This document shows, in pieces, positions 24,101 through 34,747 of a DNA stretch of 64,000 nucleotides. The DNA is from Gavia stellata (lineage: Eukaryota > Chordata > Aves > Gaviiformes > Gaviidae), in NCBI RefSeq assembly GCF_030936135.1, contig NC_082598.1, forward strand, positions 8,684,687-8,748,686, in the 5' to 3' direction. The notes below the pieces were generated by a model. It did no database searches. It was not told where the DNA came from and was given only the letters and a program-made list of their open reading frames with translations. Within the stretch, counting starts at the first letter, position 1; the number at the start of each line of letters is the position of its first letter. Made by a program: the position numbers and the translations under genes.

Positions 24101-27100
24101 TAACAAGTAAACATACACCTGAGGGTACCAGTGCTAGAGCTGCCTTACTAGCAGCTTATAGCTAGCCCTACAACAAGCAAATCAAATGGTACATGATTAT
24201 CGCATATGTGTGTAACAACCTCCTAATATAAATATGAAAAAGCTTAAACTCAATAAAACAAAGAGGGATAATATAAAGGAGGCTAGCTTGAATGATCTAA
24301 TAGCCATTTCCCTCTCCAAGCCTTGATGGCTGGTTTTAATTTTTCCTTTCACTATTCCAGTATTTTCTCTTATGGGAAGTTGTAACTAATATGCAATCTA
24401 AGCTGAAAAAGAAGAAAATCTGAAGTGATGATACAAGTAGCTTTTAAGGTAAGACTTCTCAGCACTACTCTGTCCTTAAGGCTTCCTTCAGGCTTGATAT
24501 AAAACAGGCTGGCTGTGTTTCAAATCTTCATGAATGCATGTAAAGTAGTTGAAGATCATTAGATGGCTATTGCTAAAACCAGCACAACAATAGTTAATAA
24601 TTGTTCAATACCTACTTTGTCATTTTTTTATTTGATGTCCTCATTGTTTTGCCTTCTTCAATTCTACCTTCCCAGTCGGGGCAACTAGAAAGAGGCCTAG
24701 AATGTTCTGGTGTTGTAGAGCTGGAAAATAATGAGAACTCAGTATGAACATCTGTTGCTCATAACATATTTAATGAACAGAAACTTCAATAATGGACAAA
24801 ACCAGCTCCACAACTGTAACACCATGGGCATGCCGCTACTCTATTTCAGTTCAAAGTCAAACAAATTAAAACATTTCAGCTCCAGTCACCTTCAGCAGTG
24901 AGGCAAGATTATCAGTTTTACTTAACAGGGAAAGAAAATGGTCATGAAGTGAATTTCATGTCAGAACACAGACCTGACAACCTCTTAAAATACTCCCAGC
25001 TCAGCCAATACAAACCCTTCTCTCTACTACTTGAGGACCTTCTCAATACTGCAATTCCATCAAAGAACACAATGAAACTACTTAAGGTCAAAAATCAGTC
25101 TAGTCACTGCTCTCTGTCTTCAGCTAAGGACTTCGTAAAGGACCCGGCTTACAGAATCACAGAATCCCTAAGGTTGGAAAAGACCTGTAAGATCATCAAG
25201 TCCAACCTAAAAAAAAAAAAAAAACACCCAAAACAAAAAAAACCACAACACACCAAAAACCAACCCACCCAACACCACACAGCACCATGCCCATCAAGCT
25301 ACATCCCACAATGCCACATCCACATGCTCCTTGAATACCTCCAGGGAGGGTGACTCTACCACCTCCCTGGGCTGCCTGTTCCAGTGCTCCACCTCTCTCT
25401 CAGTAAAGACATTTTTCCTGATATCCAGCCTGAACCTCCCCTGGCGCAACTTGAGGCCATTTCCTCTAGTCCTGTCACTAGTCACTTGGGAGAAGAGACC
25501 AACACTCACCTCTCTGCAACCTCCTTTCAGGTAGTTGTAGAGAGCGATAAGGTCTCCCCTCAGCCTCCTCTTCTCCAGGCTAAACAACCCCAGCTCCCTC
25601 AGCCACTCCTCATAAGACTTGTGTTCCAGACCCCTCACCAGCTTCGTCGCCCTTCTCTGGACACACTCCAGCACCTCTATGTCCTTCTTGTAGTGAGGGG
25701 CCCAAAACTGAACACAGTATTCGAGGTGCGGCCTCACCAGGGCTGAGTACAGAGGCATGATCACCTCCCTGCTCCTGCTGGCCACACCATTTCTGATACA
25801 GGCCAGGATGCCATTGGCCTTCTTGGCCACCTGGGCACACTGCTGGCTCATATTCAGCCGGGTGTCGACCAACACCCCCAAGAGAAAATAGAAAAATGTC
25901 CATCACATGAGCAGAACTAACATTTTGTCAGACACCATCATATCCCAACATAATCATTTCGAGAATGTAAACTCTGCTGTGTGAAGGCAGTAAGGGTGTC
26001 AGGAAGCTCTTTCTTAAATAATCAGTTGGATCACTGATGTTCTCTGAGTGAAGAAACACTTACCAGTTCCCCATTAAGTTAAAAAATATTCTGAAGCGCT
26101 GAAAACGTCTCCTTTCAGTCTGTTCACTTCTTTCAATGTTAATGCCTCAACATTTAACATAAGTATTAGAGAAGTAGATTTAGCTTATAGTCTTACTTTC
26201 CCTAAACAGTTTCACATCCACAGATGAAATTACCATCCGTGCTGCCAATGTAATTGTAACACATGACATAAAGATTTTACACTAAGAAGGAACGTATCTA
26301 CTCAACAAAAGAGAAACACAAAATGCTACTAGCACATCCAGTTTGACTCACAATCATAACATACTGTTAATATTTTTTATGATAGCATCAAAGACATAGA
26401 AAACACTCCTGAACACGAAGTCTTTCCTAAGCCCTTCAAAAGATTCATTTATTAACTGAAGCAATATTAAACACCATCAGAAATTACAATTGCCTTTATA
26501 TAATGTAATACTCAGAAATGTGTAAATTATATTAAAAAAGATTTCATGTGTTGTCAGTAAAATATTTCATCTCTTCTAACTTACATTCCACCCAGTTTTC
26601 TGCACATATCCAAGCACTCACCACTTTTCATACTTCCTGTTGGACATTAACATACCAATCCCAACCACTTCCTCCACCTGAGGTCTTTAGTCTAGAATAC
26701 CCAAAAGCAAAGCAAAATACTCCTAAAACTACCTACCTATAAAATTTGATCTCATTTCAAATTGTCCTTGGTACTGGACTACAAAAAAACCAAAAAAGGT
26801 ATTTACTAAAAACTGCAGTACAGCTGAATATGCCAAGTGAAGAGACAAACATGTTTTGCTCAGACTTATGCTATAGAACACCCTGGAACACAAGGTCAAA
26901 AAAGAAGTGGAAAGAATGTAAATACACACATAGTATTAGATGTTTAAAGATAGAAGCTGTCTCCTCTAGTCAACAATAAACACAAGGATGAACTCTAGGA
27001 AAATAAAATAGAGGGCCAAAATAGTATCTAGAGGCGAACTTAGCTAATTAGAATAGAAAAATCCTAGCTCACTTTTATGTCTTTTATATGTAAATGAGTT

Positions 27101-29658
27101 AGAGCACATGCAAATGTTTTATGTTGTTTAAGTTAGAGTCAGCAATTTTTACACCCAATCATTATGAAGTATGCTAATTAGTTATGTGACACAAGCTGCA
27201 TGATTAAGACAAGGAGGTGTGCTGGCTGTGTGAGATGCCTGGCACCCATATCTGCACGCAGTTTCGTAATAAACTGGGTATCTCAACTCCGTGTGTAGTA
27301 ATTGGCTTTTTGCACACTAGGTGAAGAAGCCAGATTTGGGATAAGACTTACACATAAACATGCGTAAGCAAAGCATAAAAAGTAACAGCATATTGCTTCA
27401 ATGGGAGGTTTATACTAATATTGAAGATTTCAGCAATAAAGGGCTTAAACTACTGCATCAGGATATACCATTTCTCTCTGTCATATGCAATACTTGCTAA
27501 TATTATGGCATGTATTTCAATTAGTCAAACTGAATGGTCTACTCTTGCATAATGCAGGTATCATTTGCTAACTCTGTGCTACAGAAAACATTCTATTTAA
27601 TCACGTCCAAGGTTTTGTTGGATTCCTAAAGAAAAGAGTGCGGCAAAGCGAAGATTTAAACAAACTTCACATTTAATCCTTACCTCTCCAGCCACTGGTC
27701 TAAATGTCTACATTGATATTCATCAAGCACTAAAGAATCTGAATCATTCCAGCTTCTACATTCCTCTTCTTGAGGCCAGCAGTGTGGCTGTTGCACTGAA
27801 CTAGAAAATAAGAATTTTCATCAGAAATCAAGTCACTGGTAGTCACTGAACATTGCCTATACAAAACAAATGTGGACCATCTGAGTATCATAATTTATAG
27901 TTACAAAGTCCTGATTTGGCATAGATATGTGATTTGCATCAATTTACTCATTCATGCAACACTAACTTAACAAAGGTGATAAGACAACGCAGTTGCTGAG
28001 AAAAGGTCTTTGACTAATGCAATTAAGATACTAGAATTTTAAAATAAACCGTTAATATTTAGACAGTCAAAAGTATATCCTTTCTCTATTTGCAAACAAG
28101 GAGGAAAAAAAAAACAACTGAGGACTATCACCGGTGTTTATGGAACTGCTGACATGTGCCAACATTCATAGACTGTCCTCTGTCAGCAATGCATTATTTG
28201 GCATTTATATACCATTCTATCCAGCGCTAAACTCACATAAGAGGCAAATACAGAAACATTACCTCAACACAGGAAAACAGCATGTCTAAGGAGAAGTAGG
28301 TCAAACATTTATGTGAAAACACTTTTACACAGGAACTTCTTTACCAGACACTGCTGTGGAGTTCTCAAAAGTAAGCAATGGACAAGGAGCTAGAGTGGGG
28401 TGCTTGCAACACGCTGGAAGGACAGTCAGAGATTGCTTAAGGATTAAGAGTTATCTACTCTTTCTTCCTCAGTTCTGGCAGCTTTGACATCTTAAATGAT
28501 AGGTTACTAAACAAAACACTGTCACAGCATCTACTAACATTAGGCCTGGCTTCTGGGCTAAGGATCACACCTGCAGATCAGCCACCACCAGCCTGAGAGA
28601 ATGATCCTGTATTGCAGAGTCCACACAGTAAACACACTGTTGTTCGGTATGTGTGAGTAAACAGTAAATATACTGTTCTGTACGTGCGAAGTCTCTGCGC
28701 TTTTAAGTCAACAAGTGAGAGGGAAGTAAGGTTTTTAATCCTGGATTAACAACCTACATTTTCTTTCCCTTCCTCCTCCACTCTGACTGGCTTTGGGAGT
28801 TCCCTGCTCCCAGAGGGCTCAGTTACTGACACAGAGCACAAATAGCTTACTTCTAACCATGGATCTAAGCAAAAGGACTCTTTCAACACATTTGGTTTTT
28901 GCAAAGGCAGTGAACGGATAAAATCTTTCTCTAACCACCCTCAACAACAATTACTCAATTTAAAGACTTGAAAGAAAGGGGGGCGGGGAGAAGCAAAACA
29001 CCTAGCATGCCTTAAGTACAATAGTATTTGAAAATCTAGGGAAAAATGCTAACCAAAAATTATGCCTTTTAGAAGTACTCCAGTGTTCTTTATCTCCAGT
29101 GCTTTGCACTCCCACCCACTTCAGCATCAGCCTTAAGGCAAGCCCCAGCGAGCCCCAGCCGGACTCACGGCGTTTCACCCGAGCCCACACGCTTCTGCCT
29201 GGGCTGCGGCGCATCTTTCACCCCGAGCCCGGCTCCCTCCCCGCTGCCAGAAGAGACCGAAGCAACCTCGGCAAGGACACCCCCTCAGCGAGGGCGCCTG
29301 CCCGCGGGGCGCAGGAGGAGGAGACGTTTGGTGGAGGGCGGCAAGCTGCCAGCAGCTGCCTCTCCCCGCTACCCCTCGCGGGTACCGAGGAGGACGAGGC
29401 TGAAGGAGAGGACGGGCGGACGAAGCCCACCCTGCGACCTCCCCGCCGTCCACCCCCACAAGAGGCGTCCTGGGACAGGCAGCACCACACCCCCGCCCCG
29501 CCCACACACCGGAGCGCCAGGAGCTCTACAGACGCCCTGAGGAGCAATACCCCCCACGCCCCAGCCGCCCCAGCCCTCCGCGGTAGCTCCCACCTGCGCA
29601 GCCCGCCCGGCTCCCCGCCGCCGGCGTGGCGCGGCAGGCCCCGCTGCCCGCGGAACAT
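21124..29658 (-). CDS. SLBP2: SLBP2-type histone stem-loop binding protein paralogue
   Basis: A second, diverged SLBP gene, presumably binding histone mRNA stem-loops. Oocyte-specific SLBP2 is known in Xenopus and fish; the assignment is by similarity. Coding exons: 29594-29658, 27684-27800, 24616-24720, 23761-23892, 21124-21292. Read to the stop in the last exon they give 588 nt (195 aa). Exons 3, 5 and 6 match SLBP exon lengths (105, 132 and, at the homologous donor, 150 nt). The RNA-binding domain is intact: [19 protein letters not shown] (Y to F in INYGKN), [28 protein letters not shown] is kept in exon 3. The 60-nt exon carrying the YRRKL cyclin-docking motif is not found between exons 3 and 5, and skipping it keeps phase. 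The second of two nearby ATGs was chosen because only it reaches the donor in phase 2. A homologous phase-2 donor (GT|GTGTGT, exon end 21143) would instead join the cassettes at 20202 onward. Confidence 0.88.
21674..22216 (+). mobile_element. Solo LTR, avian ERVK (class II) type
   Basis: The sequence begins TGTACTGAGTCTGGCTGGGA and ends near GTCAAGCCACA. In between it follows the widespread avian ERVK-type LTR: TGCTGTGTTTTGGATTTA, GATAACACAC, GATATTCCACA, GCATTTGCATCACTTG and TATTAAACTGCC (polyadenylation area), then CCCACTGGGG. No internal retroviral region follows, so it is a solo LTR. A short AGT(T)AT flanks both ends imperfectly. It is clearly diverged, hence not recent. It lies in the locus of the SLBP2 copy, opposite to the gene's strand. 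Confidence 0.8.
25152..25883 (-). mobile_element. CR1 LINE fragment, 5'-truncated
   Basis: The minus strand carries the C-terminal end of CR1 ORF2 in one 195-codon frame (25294-25881; [56 protein letters not shown]). It is followed by the usual CR1 3' tail (the GATTCTGTGATTCT end at about 25155). It sits in the SLBP2 intron between exons 2 and 3, same strand as the gene. An A-rich run at 25210-25260 interrupts the 3' part. Confidence 0.93.
27000..27316 (+). mobile_element. Possible old solo LTR
   Basis: The block ends with a polyadenylation-like GTAATAAACTGGG and GGCTTTTTGCACA, typical of LTR ends. CTAGG occurs immediately outside both ends (26995-26999 and 27317-27321). The expected 5' TG is not visible, so family and exact start are uncertain. 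It lies in an SLBP2 intron. Confidence 0.4.
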
Positions 29659-30100
29659 GGCTGAGGCGAGCGCCGCTGCCGTCGCGGAACATGGCTGCGC
29701 CCCCGGCGCGGCGCGAGGCAGCGCGCAGGCGCTGCCTTTCCTCCCGAGAGGAGAGCGCTGTAGGTAGCGCGCATGTGCGGCTTTCTAGTGGGGTGGGGGC
29801 TGCGCATGCGCACAAACTTCCTTTAGGTGGTGGCACGGTGCTACAGCCGGAGAGCTGGAAGGGGCGGGGGGGCCCGAGGCGTTAGTAAGGCTGGAGGAGA
29901 AAGATGCTGTCCTGTTAAAAAACTGATCGGGGAGGCGGGAGGAAGGAGGAAAGCGTCGCGTCCTGCAGCCCGCGCTGCTGTGAGGCGGCAGAGCGCAGCG
30001 TCCCTCACGCTAAGGGCACGGCTTCTCCCGCCGCCTCTCCCTCGCCCCCAGCCAGCGCGGGGGGCGGCAGGACCCCCAGGCCCTCTCAGCTAACCTGGCA
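29210..30100. promoter_or_regulatory. SLBP2: SLBP2 CpG-island promoter
   Basis: A GC/CpG-dense block surrounds the SLBP2 start codon (29656-29658) and exon 1 donor (29593/29594). Two nearly identical GAACATGGCTG stretches lie in tandem at about 29653 and 29688, each giving a minus-strand ATG. Only the downstream one leads to a phase-2 donor. A second gene leaving to the right was looked for and not found. Confidence 0.65.
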
Positions 30101-33100
30101 AAAACCCGGCCTGACATCGGGGCGTTACCCCACTCATCAGCCAACGAGTCGGTTTTGGCCAACTTAGGCTTCTGCTAGGTGTGATGAGAGAAATCAGCTC
30201 ACCAAAGGGGAATGACAGGCACCACAACGTACGCGCCGGAGAAACCTGTCCCGCGTCTCTTACCGTTAATACAATGCACTACGTTCTTCTATTGCCTGCG
30301 CTTCTTAACGTACCTAAGGAATGCCACAACAAAAAAGTTGGTTTGTACAGAGCACATCATTGTGCACATGCCGGCGCTCCCCTGGAAAGACAAATCTCTA
30401 GTCATTGCCACTGCTGATTTCACGACATGCAGTGTCATTCCTTCCGCCCTGACAGCTACGGAAAGTATTTGCCTTTTTTTTCCTGAGATACATAGATTTT
30501 ACGCACCTTTTTTCATCTATGCAAACTTCTGCATTCAGGTTATAGTAGAAAAATTAATCAAAGCAGGAATTATCAGATGCATCTTCAGGAGAATTTAAGC
30601 TCTCTTTGTATTCACATGTTCTCAGCTGATAAGTCAGACTGATTTCCACCCGTACAAAGTTTTAACTGGTAAACATAACTTTAAAATGAAAACCAGAAGT
30701 CTTACACAAAAGCAATTGTATTTTTATTCAGCTCTTCAGAGAGTTTTAAGATTAACTACATGTATTCATTAAGCCTTTTCTTTAAAGGCTATCCAAATAA
30801 CACTGTCCGTTTTAAAACAGGTAAGCTATCTAGGGGAAAAAAAAAGCAACCACAAATAGCAAACCCTGTGGTATATCTTTGGAAAAAAATGTCCTGTAAT
30901 GCATGTAAGAGTTTAAATATTTATATCTCAACTCCTTAAATACCTCAAAGTTAGCATTTCTTAAGAAATGGCACTCAGAACTTCAGTCAATTATGTCTTA
31001 CTGAGGTTTAGCCTGACTGGAACGGTACATAGCTGCAGTCTACCAAGTTTAAACACAATAAAAACACTCATACTGAAGAGATCACATAATAACCTGGTAT
31101 TTTGGTTTCAAGTTATGGCAAGCCTCATGGTAAAAAGATGCATTCATATAATGGATCCAAAATATATCCTGCTTGGACAAAATGCCTTTTTTGGGTTAGC
31201 AAACTATGCTAACCTAAAAAATCAACGGATAACATAATTTTGCCAAGATTTTTCTGGAATGCTACAATTACAGAGATAACACAACTGTGGAAATAAATAA
31301 TATAGCCACAGCCCGTGTTTTCAGAAACACCTATTCAGCTGCAGCACATATGGAAATTTGGGCTACACGTGTATACATACATATGGGGTATACTGACACT
31401 GTGCACCCACACATAGATTGTCTTCTTGTAATGACGTTACATTTATATAACGTACTTCAGTTTACTAACATTGGCTACCCACAAGTCAGTGATGTGGAAA
31501 AGAGCATACAGCCAGCTGAAAAAGCAACGCTAAATCACTAATAATTCAAGAAAAGTCTTTAAGTAAATATTTTAGCCCCTCACATTACTTGGTTAATTTT
31601 TTTCTTAGAAAAGTGCTGTAAAAAGACTGATTCTAAACGCTACCCTTGTTTAAGAAATGCATCAAGACTGAGTGGGAGGCAATGTATTTCTTTTTACTGC
31701 AAACAGAGATCATCTCTAGAAACAGCCCTATACGTGCATGTGGTTCTTCAGATGATGACCTGAAGCTATCACAAAGACAAATGGCTATTTTTATACTCAC
31801 GGTCACAGTTTCTCCTTCTACTGTCTCTAAGAAGAATACGTCATATGGATTTTTAACAAGTTGGTTCTCTAACACAGCCTTTAAGAAGCTTACAAACTCT
31901 GGAGGCATGCCAGATTACTTTGAGAATTTAAACTTGGAAAAAAAAAATGCGTGTTGAAAGGAATTTAAGCCAGGCACTATTATTAACATAAATCATAATT
32001 TTATTTTGGTAATTATTACTAAGTTTTCTAAGAGGCACTTCTGTGGATAGAGTACTACCATTAAAAGATGCAAGAGTATTATACATTTATGACTGTTACT
32101 TTGCTGTACTTTTATATTGGCAAAAGAAATGAGATTAATAAAAGCAAAATTCCACTGAAATGAAAACTTCCAATCAATTCAAAGTAGATTTCTATAAAGA
32201 ACAACTCCACCGCACAGGCAATGAGGAGACTAAAGCTCTTATTACATGAGATGCTATTGGCAACTGACCTGTTTTTCTGGTATAAAACCATCTGCAACTA
32301 CATATATCTACTATCTAAGTTTCTCAAGGCCTTTAGGATGTTAACTTCACCCATCTTTACAATAAATATTTTTATTCCTAACAGGAAAAGAGCTGTAGAA
32401 ATTGAATGTCTGTCAGTGGCAAAACCACAACTCCAAAATCCTACCCTCTCTTCTGCAACTATTTCAAGGACTGCATCCCTTGTATCTGTGCTATGTTATG
32501 TAAACTTTCCAGAAGTAAATGGTACAAAATGGTTATTTGTAAAGGCTGCTGTGCAGTGGGGAGGTGCATGTCAGATGACACCACCTGCCCCTGTAAGAAT
32601 CTTCCAAAGGTTACAAAATCCTGCAGAGACCATTTCAAACTCCCAAATAACTTTCCCACAGAAGTACTGGAAAATGTTTTAAATTCAGTCATTGATCAGT
32701 TCCTTGATTTTTTATTAGTTTTCAGACTTGTCAACAAATCTGACTGAAACTCAGGAACTCAATTTAATCCTATTCAGATGCCTCTTAAGATCTCTTTGGG
32801 AAAGAGAGATTAATCCAGTCTCAGTGTCAAATTTTCACGCTATACAATGCAAAACAACAGGTAATGAAAAGCAGAAAAATCACCCTTATTAATAGGTAGT
32901 ACAGATAATTGCATAGTAAATGTTGTATATGTAACAAGCATATTGCTCAAGCAATCAGTGTCCTTAAACCCAAATAGTCTGGACTTTTGTCAGCGCATGT
33001 TATTAAGAAAACCCAAACAAAAAACCCAACACCAACAATATAACATATACGTTAGTCCTCAAATGATGCTGTCAAATCTGTTCTCAATTCCTTATCCTTC

Positions 33101-34747
33101 TCCAAAATACAGCTTGCAGCCACATTCGTAACCACTTCCTGGCTGGCTGGCTCTAAGCGCAGTGTGGTGCATTCACCACGCAACCTGTAGCTAGGCTCAG
33201 ACTAATGCAATCTTTCATGGTTGTGCTTCCAGTACTTGTACCGTTTTTAACATCCTGCCACCTATTTCTGCTCAAAGCAGTTCTCCCTAGCATGGTAATC
33301 AAGATGTTTTCAGTTAACCACTGGCATGTCATCTATGCTAGTGATTTACTGGTAAGATCCTTCTGATTACACAGGTGGGAGGTATTAGGACTTTTATTTT
33401 CCTGGACCAAAGCATTAAAATATTGCTTTCTCTCGCTGTTTGACCCACCTGTTTGCCAGAGGTTACTACCCCTCTACAATGAACAACCCAAGCAAGCAAA
33501 TACCTGCATCTCAGCCCCTGCAGTGCACAGGTCAGTGTAAGAACTCACACATTGTCCAGCAGCTTGAGGCTTTCCACCAAGCAGTATGCCAAATGATTGT
33601 TCAATGAAGGATGTGATGGACAGCTATAACACTAAGCACTGCATTTAGGTCTATGAGTAGGGCTCTCTTAGATGTCTGGAAATTGCTTTGATTTTAATTT
33701 ACAAATTATTCTGATGCAGATCAAGAAGTGTGCATCAGTACCCTATAAATATTTAAACAGTGACTACTGCTTATGATCACTCTTTGAAGTGCAAGCCTGA
33801 AAAACTTCCATTAATGATGGTCATTCTTGGGCCATCGAGCATGGCAACTTACACCTTTGTGATCCTGGCATCTCTTTCAGGGGAAAGGTTACCCTCGGAA
33901 AAAGCTCACAGGCTTTGAAATAGTTAAGCATTCTGTCAGAGTAATTAGGCAGTTCAGATGTTTGCTGTGCTCCTTTCAAATGTATTAAAAAAAAATCCAT
34001 CCCCTAAAGAGCATTGAAAACCTAAGCAATGTAGCTTCTGGAAACCAACAGAGTTAACTATGTATAGCACTAGCAGTGTAGGTAAATGGGGTATGTTTGT
34101 GAATCCTTCTGTTGTTTGAAATAAATACATCCATCAAAAAACAAGCTAGAGGCAGATTAATGAAATAAAAGGTCCCTACAGGAGTTGTACATCTTCAGGG
34201 ATTAAATTCCTTAGCCTACAGAAACCAATCCCCTTTATAAGTGGAGGGGACCACGAGAAGGAACACAACTGGTATACTTGCTTGGTGAACACTTGCAAAG
34301 ATTAGTAAGAACTTTACAAATGGATTAAAGAAGAACAAAAGTATCAGTGAAGTCTAACCAAAGTAGCCTCAGTTAGCCCTTTACTATAGAATCAAACCCC
34401 AAGTTCATTTAAAAATTTAAAGAATTTAACCTACGTTAAAACTTGAAAAATGAATAGTACTGCAGATATAGAGGGATGCCCTTATTCCATTAAAGACATA
34501 AGAAAGCAAAATAATGGGTTAAAAAAAAAATCCAGAAACTGACATCTGGTGAATAAAAACCAAAGATACCAGTAAAAGTTAAGAGGAACTGAGAAGATTT
34601 ACAGCTGTTTTCAACACTGTAAAAGAAAGCTTTGGAGTCTGCACCCCTGTAGAACGTGAAGTCTCAAACAAATCAAACAGGCCTTTTAGCCAAATCCATT
34701 ATGAAATACATTCAAATTTAAAAAGTTAAGACATACCCAAGTATTAT
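30101..34747. other. SLBP2-TMEM129 spacer and TMEM129 3' UTR
   Basis: No recognisable gene or transposon apart from one orphan exon-like frame at 31801-31908. The right part is probably the TMEM129 3' untranslated region on the minus strand: AATAAA on that strand occurs near 33393, about 1.35 kb after the stop. Overlapping open frames at 32221-32747 on the plus strand have no family resemblance. Confidence 0.4.
31801..31908 (-). other. Orphan exon-like reading frame
   Basis: A 36-codon minus-strand frame starts MPPEFVSFLKAVLENQ, continues KNPYDVFFLETVEGETVT, and ends exactly at a strong donor (ACC|GTGAGTAT). Its composition looks protein-like, but I do not recognise the family and find no partner exon nearby. 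It may be a lone first exon, a relic, or chance. Confidence 0.25.

Noticed and set aside
25384-25746. 120-codon plus-strand frame
   Set aside because: Antisense to the CR1 ORF2 coding strand; a shadow. The same applies to the plus-strand frame at 43248-43826.
29099-29836. Open frames of 110-222 codons in both directions
   Set aside because: Same effect in the SLBP2 CpG island; only the 65-nt exon 1 frame joins conserved exons in phase.
32221-32747. Two overlapping plus-strand frames of 153 and 113 codons, one cysteine-rich
   Set aside because: No conserved cysteine spacing or domain, no splice partners, AT-rich context; left unannotated.
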